Positions 54,601-64,000 of a DNA stretch of 64,000 bases are shown piece after piece. Position numbers and translations under genes: made by a program. This stretch comes from Chrysogorgia sp. JL179-B06 (taxonomy: Eukaryota; Cnidaria; Anthozoa; Scleralcyonacea; Chrysogorgiidae): positions 186,001 through 250,000 of the forward strand of contig JAYKKM010000439.1 in NCBI GenBank assembly GCA_035772405.1, written 5' to 3'. How positions within the stretch are numbered: position 1 is the stretch's first letter; each line of letters begins with the position of its first letter. Below the pieces are notes generated by a model. It worked only from the letters and a program-made list of their open reading frames with translations. It was not told where the DNA came from and did not search any database.

Positions 54601-57600
54601 AAAAAAATGAAGCTCCAAAAATTTCATAATTTTCTTACCAAAAGAAAGTCTTTTAATTCAATTTCCGAGTTATCTTCAAAGTTTTCTCGTATGTCGCTGA
54701 CAATATCTGTTTGTAAATACATTGGGTTCACCCACGAGATCAATATCTCATCCTAGAAAATAAGAAACAACTCTTTTTTAACTCACGTTAACAAAAAGAC
54801 GTTTACGAAATTGTTAAAGATATTCATAATTATACAAACAGTTGAGATAATTAAGTTGACTGGGTAATAAGGTCAACAAACAAGATCTTAAAGAATCCCG
54901 ACAGCTACAACAAGCATCAATTTTATTATGATAACAAACATTATATATAAATACATATAGAGCAATTATTTGTGTTTAGTAAAAACAATGTTATTTTAGT
55001 GTTTTAAACATGACGATATATTACATAAATCTTTAACATGTTTGTATAAGATAACGAGATTGTTTCAAACCTTCAAATGAATTGGAGATTGTTTAACTGG
55101 TAGAAGCTCTTTATGAGGAGATGGTCTGACAATTGGAGGACCATAAAACCAACCACTAATTGACAGTCTAGTTTTGTTTGACAGTATCTCTGAGACCTTA
55201 GAAAAAGGAACATCAAATGAGGGGAAAAAAGAAAGGCATTTTAAAACAGGAATATACCCAAATAATAATTACCTGGTGAAACGATACTGGTGTTACTTCA
55301 AAGAAAACTAAACTGTTCCATTGAGGAACTAATGATTTCACAATCTCATCAGGCTGCCCAAACTCTATTTAAAAGAAACATTAAAGTACCGTAAATTAAG
55401 TATCAAGTTTAAATATATAATAAAAAATATATATTTACATAATTTAGTTTTTGGGCTAATTTAGCTATCCTCCTATTCCTCGCCCTCCTTCAATTTCTCC
55501 TCCTATTCCTCGCCCTCCTCCAATTCCTCCTCCTATTCCTCGCCCTCCTCCAATTTCCCCTCGTATTCCTCGCCCTCCTCCAATCCTGCTCCTATTCCTC
55601 CAATTCCTCCTACTGTTCTTCGCCATCCTCCAATTTCTCCTCCTGTTCCTCGCCCTCCTCATCATCCCCCACCTCTTCTTTCCCCTTCCCCTCTTCCTCG
55701 TACGTGCAATCAACCTAAGTGTTGCAATTGGAAATATTATCCCAGTTTCAACATATCTCACGTTTGGGGATTTTACATATTCGTAATATTTATTAAGAGG
55801 CATTTTTGTGGCAAGTAACGAAAGAAAACTGGTTTGGAAAGCCTCTTTTAACATCACATCCGGTAACTTTGACAGCGAAAAACTCCATGAAGATGAAATT
55901 TTAGGCTGACAAGATATATTATGATTTTGCTCAGGAAGACCCAAATATTACGGATATGTAAAATCCCCAAACGAGAGATAGCCACTTTAACAAATTTGTA
56001 AGATTTCTTTATTTCAACTTCTAGTTGTCAACGCATGCAACATTCTTCTGCAGATTTATTAACCTACCATCAGTGGTAAAAAGATCAAGAGTACCTACAA
56101 AAAAATTTAAAAACCACAACTTAGAGAAATATCTTAATTTAACACACGATAATCTGACGATCTGAAATATCATTAAACAATTTTTAATCCAGCCACGATC
56201 GAGAAAATTGCAATGAAATTCGGCCGAACGTTTTGCAAAACTTATGCTGTAATTTGACCACTCTAAAGTGTTATTTTCCGCTGGCTGAGAAACGAAAGAA
56301 ACGGAACATGTTTTCTCACACGCCGCTGGAGCCTGAGTACAAGTCCCAATGGGAGGAAAGTGTTGGTAAGTCAGGCAGTTCATATTTGTTGTTACATCCG
56401 CCATAGCTTGAATTCAACCACCCACCATCCCGGTACAGATACGTATAACACCAAAGGTTGCTAGTTTAGCTACTCAGTTGTTTTAGTTGAGCTCTAATTA
56501 CTATCAAAGGCTATAATAAAAGTCAAGCATTGCGGCGCTACAACGTAGCAGCTCCCAGCGGTGTGCGAGAAGCTGTTATTAATGCATAATTTTAGGAGCG
56601 TCTTTTTAATTATTTGTTGTGTGCATCTATACATCGTAATACGTGTTATTTAGTATTGTTTGCAATATAGACTCATGTTTTATCATTTACATTACTTTTT
56701 ATTGAAAACCATGAGTAGTTTTTAATATCCAAACAAGATAGATAATATTGCCCATTCTATGCATATTAGGGCTGGCACTACAACCGCGAATTCTAATTTT
56801 GAATAAAGTTTCTGTTAATCTCGATCTTCATTTAGATGATATACATAACTTGTACCTCCATCGTGTTTATCCCACTTCGGAACAAGATAAAATATATATG
56901 CTATACGTCTTCCTTCTAGCTCATCATCATGACAAAGTAGTACATCTAAATATAAAGAACATTGCTATTTACTGTAAGAAATAACATAAAGCATATCTAA
57001 ATGAAGCAAATACTTTCAATAAAACAAACGTTTCCCTCACCTGTTTCGCTATATTTTGCACAAGACATGTCAACGGTACTCTCATCCAATGAAATATTTG
57101 TCACATTTTTTATCCAACCAAGGCAGTCTTTGTACAACAGTTTCCTAAATTAAATCATAATGTATATCGAACCTTTTCGAATTAAATATAATAAAATATA
57201 AGATCCGTGGTCTCCAACTAAAAACAGAACCTAATTTTCACTCACTCTGACTTCAATCTCAATATTTTAAAAGTCATAAACTTGAGGATATCATACTGAG
57301 CTATTTTTCATGAGTACAAGAAATATAACTACAAGTTACTATCGCAAGGGAAGTTGCCTCAAAAGCCACCAGAAGCCTAATTTTTTATAAAATTTCCAAA
57401 ATGAACCCTGGGATTGATTATGTAAATTATCATGTAGACATACCGTAGTATGTACATTTTTTCAATTCTTTTAATTATATTTAAATACAGCAAACTTAAA
57501 TTACAAATAACTATCACTTATCTGAATATAATTGGCTGAAGGTTTTTGACTGTATACACAGTATACATACATTATGACTATGTAGTCATGTTTGGTAAAC

Positions 57601-58480
57601 AAATTTCTGATAAATCACTGCCACTATAAATCATGCTTCTTACTGTGGCAAAGCTGTCAGAATCATGAAAGTTAAAACTACAGTAAATTATGATGAAGCT
57701 TTGGAGACAATTTAAAGTTAAATTTATGTTTCTGAACTGGCATTTTAAGTTCATTGGAAGGTAAACTTGAAGTTTTATTCTAACGCTCTCCGAGACGGTC
57801 GTGGTTAGATGCATGGTATACTCGCAGTTGAGGTGACCGTGAGGTACTAGGTCTGAGTCGTCCTCTGGACGATCTTTTTTAGTATCCGCGAAAGGTTGGA
57901 CAAAATGAGAGATTGCACTACAATCATACGATCGGACATGCCTGTATGATGAAATATATAATGGCACTGCTAACTCCAAAACAACTTAGATCCTAACCCC
58001 AACCCCCGCCTACCTAATGGGTTTTCTAACCCACCGCCTAATAGATTTCTAATACTAACCTTAATACTAATAAAAGGATCGTCCAGAAGACGACTCAGAC
58101 CCAGTACCTCACGGTCTAGCCACGACCCTCCGAGATGTATACGCGCGCGTCACATGACTTTGTTCAACATGGGCGGGTCTTCCAAAAGGCGATTAGCGCT
58201 AATCCTGGATTAAAATTTAATCGACTTATTATTTTGGTATGTTCTGTTTGACAACTCAAGTTAAAACTTTCTAAGGCAAAATATTTCATAATTTGTATGA
58301 TATCTGATCAGAAATTGGCAAACATCTTCGTCTGCATCTTCATAATTTCGTCCACAAAATGTCCACTAATCCATGGATTAAGCTAATCACCATATTTGTA
58401 TTGTAATATTTATATATAAATTTGAATATTTACCTTAGTTGAGAAATACTTTCTTTTGTTGATGTTTTAAGATCATTGCT
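48602..58480 (-). CDS. OGFOD1: OGFOD1-like prolyl 3-hydroxylase, 12 exons, 5' end missing
   Basis: OGFOD1 (yeast Tpa1 family) is a 2-oxoglutarate/Fe(II) oxygenase that hydroxylates ribosomal protein uS12 in animals. Exons 5'-3': 58480-58434, 57144-57041, 56945-56856, 56094-56068, 55364-55273, 55196-55071, 54752-54639, 54573-54494, 52787-52574, 51476-51331, 49941-49883, 48784-48602; all GT-AG and phase-matched. About 426 residues (human 542), lacking roughly the first 100. Iron ligands: HDD in [15 protein letters not shown] and H in VTPVSFHQV; the 2OG-binding Arg is in [11 protein letters not shown]. The C-terminal domain has [18 protein letters not shown] and [20 protein letters not shown], ending LMFTYFE. 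The exon at 51476-51331 has one surplus base. Its N-terminal exons may lie beyond 64000 or between the insertions at 59-63 kb. Confidence 0.9.
48870..48909 (-). ncRNA. Hammerhead-ribozyme-like core, copy 1
   Basis: Minus strand: CTGAAGA, then TCGCGTTACGCGT forming a 4-bp stem II, then GAAAC, TCAGA, GTA. The order fits CUGANGA-stemII-GAAA-GUH. Stem I pairing is imperfect, as in Penelope-type minimal hammerheads. Confidence 0.5.
49137..49176 (+). ncRNA. Hammerhead-ribozyme-like core, copy 2
   Basis: Same motif on the plus strand: CTGAAGA, TCGCATTACGCGT, GAAAC, TCAGAGTA. One stem II pair is lost compared with copy 1 (GCATTACGC). Confidence 0.5.
49279..49322. repeat. TA/TATG simple repeat
   Basis: Run of TATATATGTG then TATATATATA. 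Confidence 0.9.
50099..50787 (+). mobile_element. Tc1/mariner-pogo-like element (CCGTATTTTCCGGGCG ends)
   Basis: TIRs CCGTATTTTCCGGGCGATAA and TAATCGCCCGGAAAATACGG lie between TA dinucleotides. Inside, on the plus strand, an ORF at 50395-50529 encodes [19 protein letters not shown] and ends with the acidic tail [11 protein letters not shown] before TAA, resembling the acidic C-terminus of pogo-type transposases. The catalytic part is absent. In the OGFOD1 intron between 51331 and 49941. Confidence 0.8.
50990..51123. repeat. Hairpin with GTTTATATATCCTGATGCAAAC ends
   Basis: CCTGATGCAAACACGAGAGAG pairs with CTCTCGAGTGTTTGCATCAGG; AATTTGAA / TTCAAATT pair further in. Confidence 0.8.
51331..51476 (-). 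CDS. OGFOD1: OGFOD1 exon with single-base frame break
   Basis: From the phase set by the previous exon it reads [19 protein letters not shown] then SHGCY and a stop after NIDP. In the shifted frame it continues [19 protein letters not shown] and FIGCD, which joins the next exon. The family has a single continuous 'GHYTLIHD' stretch here, so one surplus A in TATAACATTG (plus-strand ~51404-51406) breaks the frame. Exon length 146 nt is one more than phase allows. Confidence 0.85.
52126..52512 (+). mobile_element. TTAA-flanked mini-element carrying an ORF
   Basis: Ends TTAAAGGGGCAG and CTGCCCCTTTAA. The plus-strand open stretch 52193-52468 has no early ATG. It contains [10 protein letters not shown] (basic, AT-hook-like), [15 protein letters not shown] and [19 protein letters not shown], a type of short ORF I associate with DNA elements in cnidarian genomes (inference, not verified). 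It lies in the OGFOD1 intron downstream of exon 52787-52574. Confidence 0.7.
53445..53665. repeat. MITE (AGGTTTCCG.GGAAAGACTG family), copy 2
   Basis: Near copy of 37022-37235 in the same orientation, sharing GTTGTTCCAGGGTTA and ATTAGGGTGA. Confidence 0.8.
53755..54485. mobile_element. Outer inverted-repeat element interrupted by a MITE
   Basis: Outer arms ATTAGTGACTACTAC (about 53793-53807) and GTAGTAGTCACTAAT (about 54438-54452), plus ACACCCATTATAACG / CGTCATAATGGGGGT, pair across the insertion 53808-54322. Confidence 0.6.
53812..54318. mobile_element. CCTCGTACCCAGGGCA-family MITE
   Basis: AACCTCGTACCCAGGGCATTTT and AAAATGCCCTGGATACGAGGTT are the ends, with paired GGAAGGTCGGCGAAAAT / ATTTTCGCCGACCTTCC inside. 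Confidence 0.85.
55466..55690 (-). repeat. Polypurine minisatellite (GGAGGAGGAATTGGAGG type)
   Basis: Plus strand repeats CCTCCTATTCCTCGCCCTCC about seven times; the gene strand of OGFOD1 is therefore polypurine. The minus-strand frame ([19 protein letters not shown]) is a repeat artefact. Confidence 0.85.
55759..55985. repeat. MITE with GTTTGGGGATTTTACATAT ends
   Basis: CGTTTGGGGATTTTACATATT and ATATGTAAAATCCCCAAACG form inverted ends. The half TATATTATGATTTTGCTCAGGAAGACC matches the complement of 11090-11136, so the 11138 pogo-like element probably landed in a member of this family. Confidence 0.75.
56100..56850 (-). other. OGFOD1 intron between the HDD exon and the 27-nt exon
   Basis: No element recognised. 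An open stretch (56404-56095) ahead of the 27-nt exon is intron, because a strong acceptor TTTTTGTAG immediately precedes GTACTCTTGAT. Confidence 0.5.
57784..58133. repeat. Foldback MITE in OGFOD1 intron
   Basis: CTCCGAGACGGTCGTGG / CCACGACCCTCCGAG and GACCGTGAGGTACT / AGTACCTCACGGTC, then GTCGTCCTCTGGACGATC / GATCGTCCAGAAGACGAC, are inverted pairs. Confidence 0.8.
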
Positions 58481-58848
58481 CTAATAATAAAAAATATGCA
58501 TGGCAATATCCGTAACGTAACGTACAAACCACTGATTAAGGTTGAACTTTTAGAAAAGAAACATTAACTTTTTGGTTTGTGGCACCAACATGACCACCAA
58601 ACCTTTGTCTTTAAATTGTTTTAATAAAACATATGTTAAAACGACAAAAAATGTTATCAATAATTGATAAATAGTCAATTTCTAATTGGACATATAATTG
58701 TAGTAGGTCTTAATTGATTAACACAGGCAACTGCGCAGTCGCGCAGATTGATGACAGTTTGTTATTAAGGTGTCTCCTGATCATTCCTGAATGAGTCTGA
58801 TTTCAACAATATAAAACAGCGACGGATATTCGCAAAAATATATGAAAT

Positions 58849-58974
58849 ATGGATTCATTGTTACCAGAGGCTGAAGAACATTATCACCATATTATCACAT
58901 CATTTGGTTTAGCTCTGTCCAACATTGTCAGACGTCGAGTGGCCAAAACTCAGAAGAGTCGGCCGCAGTTCTAA
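58849..58974 (+). CDS. Possible 41-aa ORF behind a TATA-like box
   Basis: ATG at 58849 opens MDSLLPEAEEHYHHIITSFG, ending RRVAKTQKSRPQF before TAA. CAATATAAAACAGC lies about 40 bp upstream. No family recognised. It lies within 400 bp of the first OGFOD1 exon seen, on the other strand. It may be a fragment of an element. Confidence 0.2.
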   Translation: MDSLLPEAEEHYHHIITSFGLALSNIVRRRVAKTQKSRPQF

Positions 58975-59248
58975 TAATCCCTTTTTAAAGCTTTTTAGTA
59001 TTATGGTATTATAATATTGCCATTAATTAAGACAATACATATACGTAAAATCAGTAAAATCGTTCCAAAACTATGACGTCGTGTCATTTTGACAGCTTGA
59101 TAATTAACCGGCGATGTGGCCGTGTGGTGATGTGGTTAATGAAAGTTGGGAACGAGAAATCGAGAATACCTCGAACAACCATGACAATCTTGACAACTTT
59201 TGCTGATTTCACAAACAAAGTCCTGCTTAATTTGACATTAATTTTTAT

Positions 59249-59249
<1 letters not shown>

Positions 59250-59319
<70 letters not shown>

Positions 59320-59320
59320 G
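59250..59320 (+). repeat. (GACA)n microsatellite
   Basis: Seventeen or so uninterrupted tetranucleotide units. Confidence 0.98.
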
Positions 59321-59389
59321 TAATTGATATTAAAAAGTTGAGTATCATGTTATTTTGGAAAAAATACTGATATTTACAGATATTAAAAT

Positions 59390-60140
59390 TTACTTGAAAT
59401 GCATAGATTTACGTATTAAAAAACTGTTTTGAAATCTACTAGTTCTACAAGTAAGAACATTGAAAGTGCTCTTTTCTCTCAAGTTGGAGTCAAGCTGATT
59501 CTTGCTTGGTAATAAACCGTGTACTTTGTGACCGGTGTCATTTATTTGTAGTTTCTCTATAGCTAGATCCTGAGATAAGTATTGCAGTAACGAGTAATGA
59601 AAAACAGTACAAGCATATTATGCAACAGGCCGAACATAGGTGAACTAAAATGTTATTAAGTCTTCTGCTGGAATTTTTGCTCGTTTCAGCTGTCGAAGAA
59701 AATAAAGTCTTGATGATATTTTCTTCACAATTTCAGAAATATGAATATTCCATTGAAGGTCCTGTGAGATGTTCACACCCAAAACTTTTGCACTTATACA
59801 AAGTCTATTGACTTACCGTTAACGACAATAGGTGTAAATGAGTTCTTGGGTCAAGCAAAGCTAATACACAGTTCTTTACATTTAGCTTCATTCAACTGAA
59901 ATGTATCAGTACTTGACATTCTTATTAATTCAGCCACTGATGATTGTATCTTGCTTGTTTCATGCTTGTTTACGTTCTCCGATATTGTGGTATCATCAAC
60001 ATACTTCCACATGTTTGTGTTCGCTACATGGAGGTCGTTTATCATTATAACGAACAGCCATGGGCCCAATATTGTCCCTTGAGGTACACACGCTGGGACA
60101 GCACCCCATTCAGAGATTCAGAGAAGCAGTCTTGGCTTAA
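59390..60140 (-). mobile_element. LINE reverse-transcriptase fragment
   Basis: Minus strand: QGTILGPWLFVIMINDL, WKYVDDTTISE (catalytic YVDD), LNEAKCKEL, and the C-terminal end TCRTSRFQNSFLIR near 59440. Intervening frames are broken. A different family from the 16960 LINE. Confidence 0.85.
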
Positions 60141-60169
60141 TTTCAGGCGCTGTTTACTTCCGTAAACAG

Positions 60170-63100
60170 CGCGTACTCCCGTAAACAGCGCGTGAAATTA
60201 TAAACCTTTCTCTTACAGCTGCAATGTCTACTCTAAGTCGTTTCTCTTCCACTGCTTTTGTTGAATGAACTGCTTCTGTCAGTGACATGTCGTCAGTGTA
60301 TATTTCTGTTGTTTTCAGCTTTTCATCAGCCAGTTCATTCACTATGTGTGACAGCCACATACAATATCAACTGCATCCAGGAAGGACATTGTTTCTGCTA
60401 CAATAGTACTTCTGCAAACTCTTCTCAGCTTCCTGGAGGTCCAACTGATTGCTGTCATGCTCTTCCTTTGCTATCCACAAGAAATATTATCATTCCTCCT
60501 TGTGAGGATCCATCTTTGAGATTTGCATATGATGCATCACAATGTGCTAACAACTGATTTGCATATGATTCATCACAATATGCTTTGTTTCACATTTCTT
60601 AACACTTTATTGGCTTGTAGATCATCTTGGACTGTTGTACTCAGTTGACCAGACCTGGAAAAAAGTGTTCAATGTTCCTCGGATCCTGAATTTGCCTTTT
60701 TCAAATGCGCCTCAAAAGTGCGTAAAACAATGGAAAACTTGACCGTGCATTACACGTGCAACAAAGTATATTTGACTATATTTATGTTATATTTATTATA
60801 CTACACTGTTATGACTTAATGCTGGATCTCACGACATTCTTCTCGATTCGCACAAGTAAGCTTTCTGGGTAAATACCATTAAATACTAATAATGAAATAA
60901 TGACATTCTCAGAATCTGGAACTCAATTATATTGGCTAAATATTTGTTAAAGGAATCTAATTAATATGAAGAACACTTCACAATCTCAAATGACATAAAT
61001 CCTCAATCTTGTTGCCAAGACAAATGTTCCTCAGGATCCTAGATCCTGAGATCCCACTTTTTACAGGTCTGCAGTTGACACACATCAAATGAGATGTCAG
61101 GTCTTGATTGTGTGGAAATCCAGTTTAACTGCCCACAGACTGTTCTGAAGGATGATGGTTCTTTGCCATTCAGGATTCGAGCTTTATCTTTCTTGTTTTC
61201 AATTTCTACTTCATCTGAACAATCAATGTAGGAATCTTGACTGAATCTGATTTCACCATTCGATTCCTCAATGTTCATCCCTAAGTATTTCATGGGTGCT
61301 GTCTCTTCTGAGCCCACTGTGAACATTGTTTTGATCTTCTCCATGAGTTTTTCAAACTTAGTTGATCCTCCATATAGAAAGTCATCTACATGAATGGAAA
61401 GAACTCCTTCGCATCTTCCACCATGTCTCCAGTAGAACAGAGCTTCATCATATCTCGACTTCTCTAATCCAATCTTGGTAAGTTCTTCTTTCACACGGTT
61501 GCACCAGTATCGTAAGGCTTCATTTAATCCATAAACACATTTGTTCAGCTTCCACATACAGGTTGTTTCAGCTTCCTTTGGTGGCTTTATGTAGACTTCT
61601 CTATCTAGTGGTTTCCCTGCAGGAATGCTGTCTTCACATCAAGCATTCTACATTTCCACTGTTTGGAAGCAATCATCGCTAACACCATACGAATTGATTC
61701 TTTGGAACAGGTTGGAGAGTCTGTTTGTCTGCCTTTGACTTCAAAATCTTCAAATCCTCTGGCAACTAGGCGTGCTTTGGTTACACTTATCTCATTCACA
61801 ACTTTGGATGTTATCACCCATCTGCATGTGATACATTGTTGATTTTCATCCTGAACTTCCTAGTAAACATCATTCAATTTCCAGCTATCAAGCTCCTTCA
61901 ATTTTGCAATTTGTACAGATTCTTTTATCAAATTGCTGGTCAGCAGTATCTCTTCACAGACTTCACTTTTTCCTTGTTCATCTTCCACATTCAGACAGTT
62001 GTGATATTTTCCTTTGGCTTTACCAGCACGACTATGAACTATCCATTCTTTCCAGTGGTCTTCATCTTTGAACAGTCTGTAGACTATTTTGGATTTTAAT
62101 TTTGGCAAGGAGTGTTCTTTATTAATTTTCTTTCCTTCACTATGGCAATTATTGTTGTTAATTTCTTTCATATCTGTTGCAGCAGTGGATTCACAGTCTT
62201 CATCTGTGGCTTTATTTTGATTGCTTGATTCTCTATCAGGATGCTTTTCATCAATTGGCAGTACTTGCTCTCTGGGTTCTGTTTCATCTCTGTTCACAGT
62301 TCTCCTTTCCTGAATCGACTATACATTCTTCTTTTGTTCACATTGTCGGTGTGAATCAGACGACAGGTGTGTACTCTCACATATTCACATCCATGATGTT
62401 TCACCAGAACTTGTTTATTCTCCTGTCCAATTACTGACCCTGGTCCTCTCCATTTATCACTGATATTGCATCATTGCAGCTTCGAACATTGCTTCCTAAT
62501 GCACGTTTTATCTTCTTTGAAGATTCACTTTGGATGAAAGCTTCTCTTGCAGATCTCATTACAGCTAAATTACATTCAACTTTTACGCTAGACACATTAT
62601 CATAGCTGGTAATTTATCATTCAGAACACTTGGCATATTTGGATCCCTTCTAAATACAATCATGTTTAACTATTGTGTCCATGTAGCGTGCTTTTTGCAC
62701 GGCCCAGGATGTAGCTTTTTCCAATGAACAATTTGTGTCTTCCATCACTTTCTTATCTGACTGTTTGATGACTCCATTATGTCTTTCACACAGTCTATTT
62801 TACCAATGGTTTTCTCCTGCTACTTTAATTGTGTATAGCACACATCTTCCGGTACTCCTCGTTAGCAAATTGACCTCCATTGTCTGCTAGGAATCTCTGT
62901 GGTTGACCAAAGTAACTGATCCAAGTTTTGACAATATAATCAACTATAAACATGTTTGGTGAACAACAGACTTTTCAATGGCTGTTGTTCACTAAACATG
63001 GTTATAGTTGAGTAAGGTTGCTGCTTTCTTCATGGCTGCTTTTGACATCAGTAAAGGTATATGTCAACATCAATCACATCAGTTTCAAGATTTGGATCCT

Positions 63101-63330
63101 ATGACAGCTACAATTACCACTTTCTTTGTTCACATAACTGGTTTTCCGTTTCCAAATTTGAATGCAGTAGTTGATGGCTTCTCTTCAATGTTATCTTCAT
63201 TCGACCAGCTGTCTCTGTAACATTCTAGCCATTTTCTACCACATACAGTTTGTGTACATCCAGAATCCAGAACTGCACAACTAAACTCTCTCCTCCGCAG
63301 AGGCTTCCAATGCGGTAGAGGGGGGTAATG
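60170..63330 (-). mobile_element. Ty1/copia-type retrotransposon relic
   Basis: Minus-strand order from 63.3 to 60.2 kb matches Ty1/copia pol: aspartic protease (CAVLDSGCTQTVCG, near 63260); integrase end (YFGQPQRFLADNGGQFANEE, near 62880); a linker (KWRGPGSVIGQENKQVLVKHHG, near 62400); RT start (ARLVARGFEDFE, LDVKTAFLQGNH at 61800-61610); RT core (WKLNKCVYGLNEALRYW, HVDDFLYGGSTKFEKL at 61557-61200); and RNase H (YTDDMSLTEAVHSTKAVEEK, RLRVDIAAVRERF at 60300-60190). Integrase precedes RT, which defines copia. Several stops and shifts; no LTRs recognised. It lies upstream of the first OGFOD1 exon seen. Confidence 0.85.
62937..63013. repeat. Short hairpin in the copia relic
   Basis: CAACTATAAACATGTTTGGTGAACAACAG and CTGTTGTTCACTAAACATGGTTATAGTTG are complementary; a small insertion or inverted duplication. 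Confidence 0.75.
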
Positions 63331-63599
63331 GGTTGAGATAAGGAATGCGCTAGAGGGTAATGGGACGAGAAAACCGTTGAAAATCGGAACGCGGGCGAGC
63401 GGAGAAAAGAGAGGAGAGAGAGGAAGCCTCTGCAAGATTTCAGGCGATATCTTGACAAACTCGGCGATTTCTTGTAATCCGTTATATATCTCGGTAATTC
63501 TTTTGTTTCTCGTTCTAATTTTTCATGTAAGGAGACACGCGACCAAGAGCGTTTGGCTGACGGCTTAATTTTTGTATTTTAACGTTGTTTTGATGCGAT

Positions 63600-63727
63600 G
63601 GAAGAGCCTGATGATAATTTACACTCGAGCCAGGAGGCAGTTGCTGTTGATATGAACTGTTCTGTAGGTTCTGAAGTCGATATTTTGAGCACATCGTTCC
63701 AAGATATCTCGATCGATGTTAGGTTTG
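63600..63727 (+). CDS. Possible small exon or element ORF
   Basis: ATG at about 63597 opens MEEPDDNLHSSQEAVAVDMN and runs to SFQDISIDVR, followed by GTTTGT (possible donor) or, read on, a TAG. Acidic and Ser-rich; family not recognised. It could be a first coding exon of a gene beyond the window or part of a DNA element. Confidence 0.25.
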
Positions 63728-63784
63728 TCTAGAACAAACGGGACAACAAGTTTTTCCGCTGCGCCAAGCTAGAAGAAACTCTGT

Positions 63785-63960
63785 ACATGAATTATTGAGA
63801 TTATAAACGTATATGTCCTGTTGCTAGTCTCTCGAATATATCAACATGAATTATTCAGATTAACGTATGTCGTGATTGTTGCTCTCTCGAATATATCACA
63901 GCGGAGATGAATTATTCAGATTAACGTTATGTTGCACTCTCGAATATATAAAAGATTGCA
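63785..63960 (+). repeat. ~60-bp tandem repeat, three units
   Basis: ATGAATTATT(G/C)AGATTA..ACGTAT and CTCTCGAATATAT recur three times with small indels. Confidence 0.85.
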
Positions 63961-64000
63961 CCCCCGGTTTGGCGCCATATTTGGCCTGAAATCTGGCAGA

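Noticed and set aside
55465..55944. 159-codon Arg/Gly-rich protein
   Set aside because: Translation of a polypurine minisatellite plus a MITE; no domain and no splice context.
56021..56404. 127-codon minus-strand ORF
   Set aside because: Only its last 27 nt is an OGFOD1 exon; the rest is intron in front of a strong acceptor.

Overview
This is eukaryotic nuclear DNA from an AT-rich, repeat-dense, intron-rich invertebrate genome. Marine-invertebrate repeat types dominate: palindromic TTAA-flanked MITEs, hAT, pogo-like, CR1/L2-like LINE, BEL/Pao and Ty1/copia relics, tRNA-derived SINEs and Penelope-type hammerhead motifs. A cnidarian is my best guess (inference). No prokaryotic genes were seen.

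Three host genes can be assembled exon by exon. (1) Positions 1355-1620 (+) hold the last two exons of a gene whose C-terminus fits cytoplasmic dynein 1 heavy chain. (2) Positions 3068-36739 (+) hold a complete polypyrimidine tract-binding protein (PTBP) gene: 20 coding exons, four RRMs, about 563 aa. (3) Positions 58480-48602 (-) hold 12 exons of OGFOD1, a prolyl-hydroxylase-like 2-oxoglutarate oxygenase; its first ~100 codons were not found here. Nearly everything else is mobile or repetitive DNA.

Layout: 1-2.9 kb, dynein tail, MITEs and the PTBP upstream region. 3-37 kb, PTBP with introns full of elements: a 3.6-kb hAT in intron 3, a hAT nested inside another hAT, LINE relics in introns 6 and 10, and a ~2.4-kb tandem array in intron 13. 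37-48 kb, a gene-free stretch of MITEs, a BEL/Pao relic interrupted by a TIR element, an inverted duplicate of part of that relic, LINE debris and a minisatellite. 48.6-58.5 kb, OGFOD1 with MITEs, a pogo-like element and a Penelope-like inverted repeat. 59-63.4 kb, a LINE relic and a decayed Ty1/copia element, both on the minus strand. 63.4-64 kb, a possible small exon and a minisatellite.

The most interesting signal is in PTBP. Coding exon 14 is 34 nt and corresponds to the skipped, autoregulated 'poison' exon of vertebrate PTBP1/2. Skipping it here gives a stop within six codons. The intron before it is filled by about 16 copies of a ~148-bp pyrimidine-rich repeat, most copies carrying a branch-point-like CTAAC, a pyrimidine run and an AG. 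This looks like a satellite-built array of PTB sites or decoy splice sites next to PTBP's own feedback exon. Two one-base frame breaks (PTBP exon 7, OGFOD1 exon 10 of those seen) look more like assembly indels than gene death.
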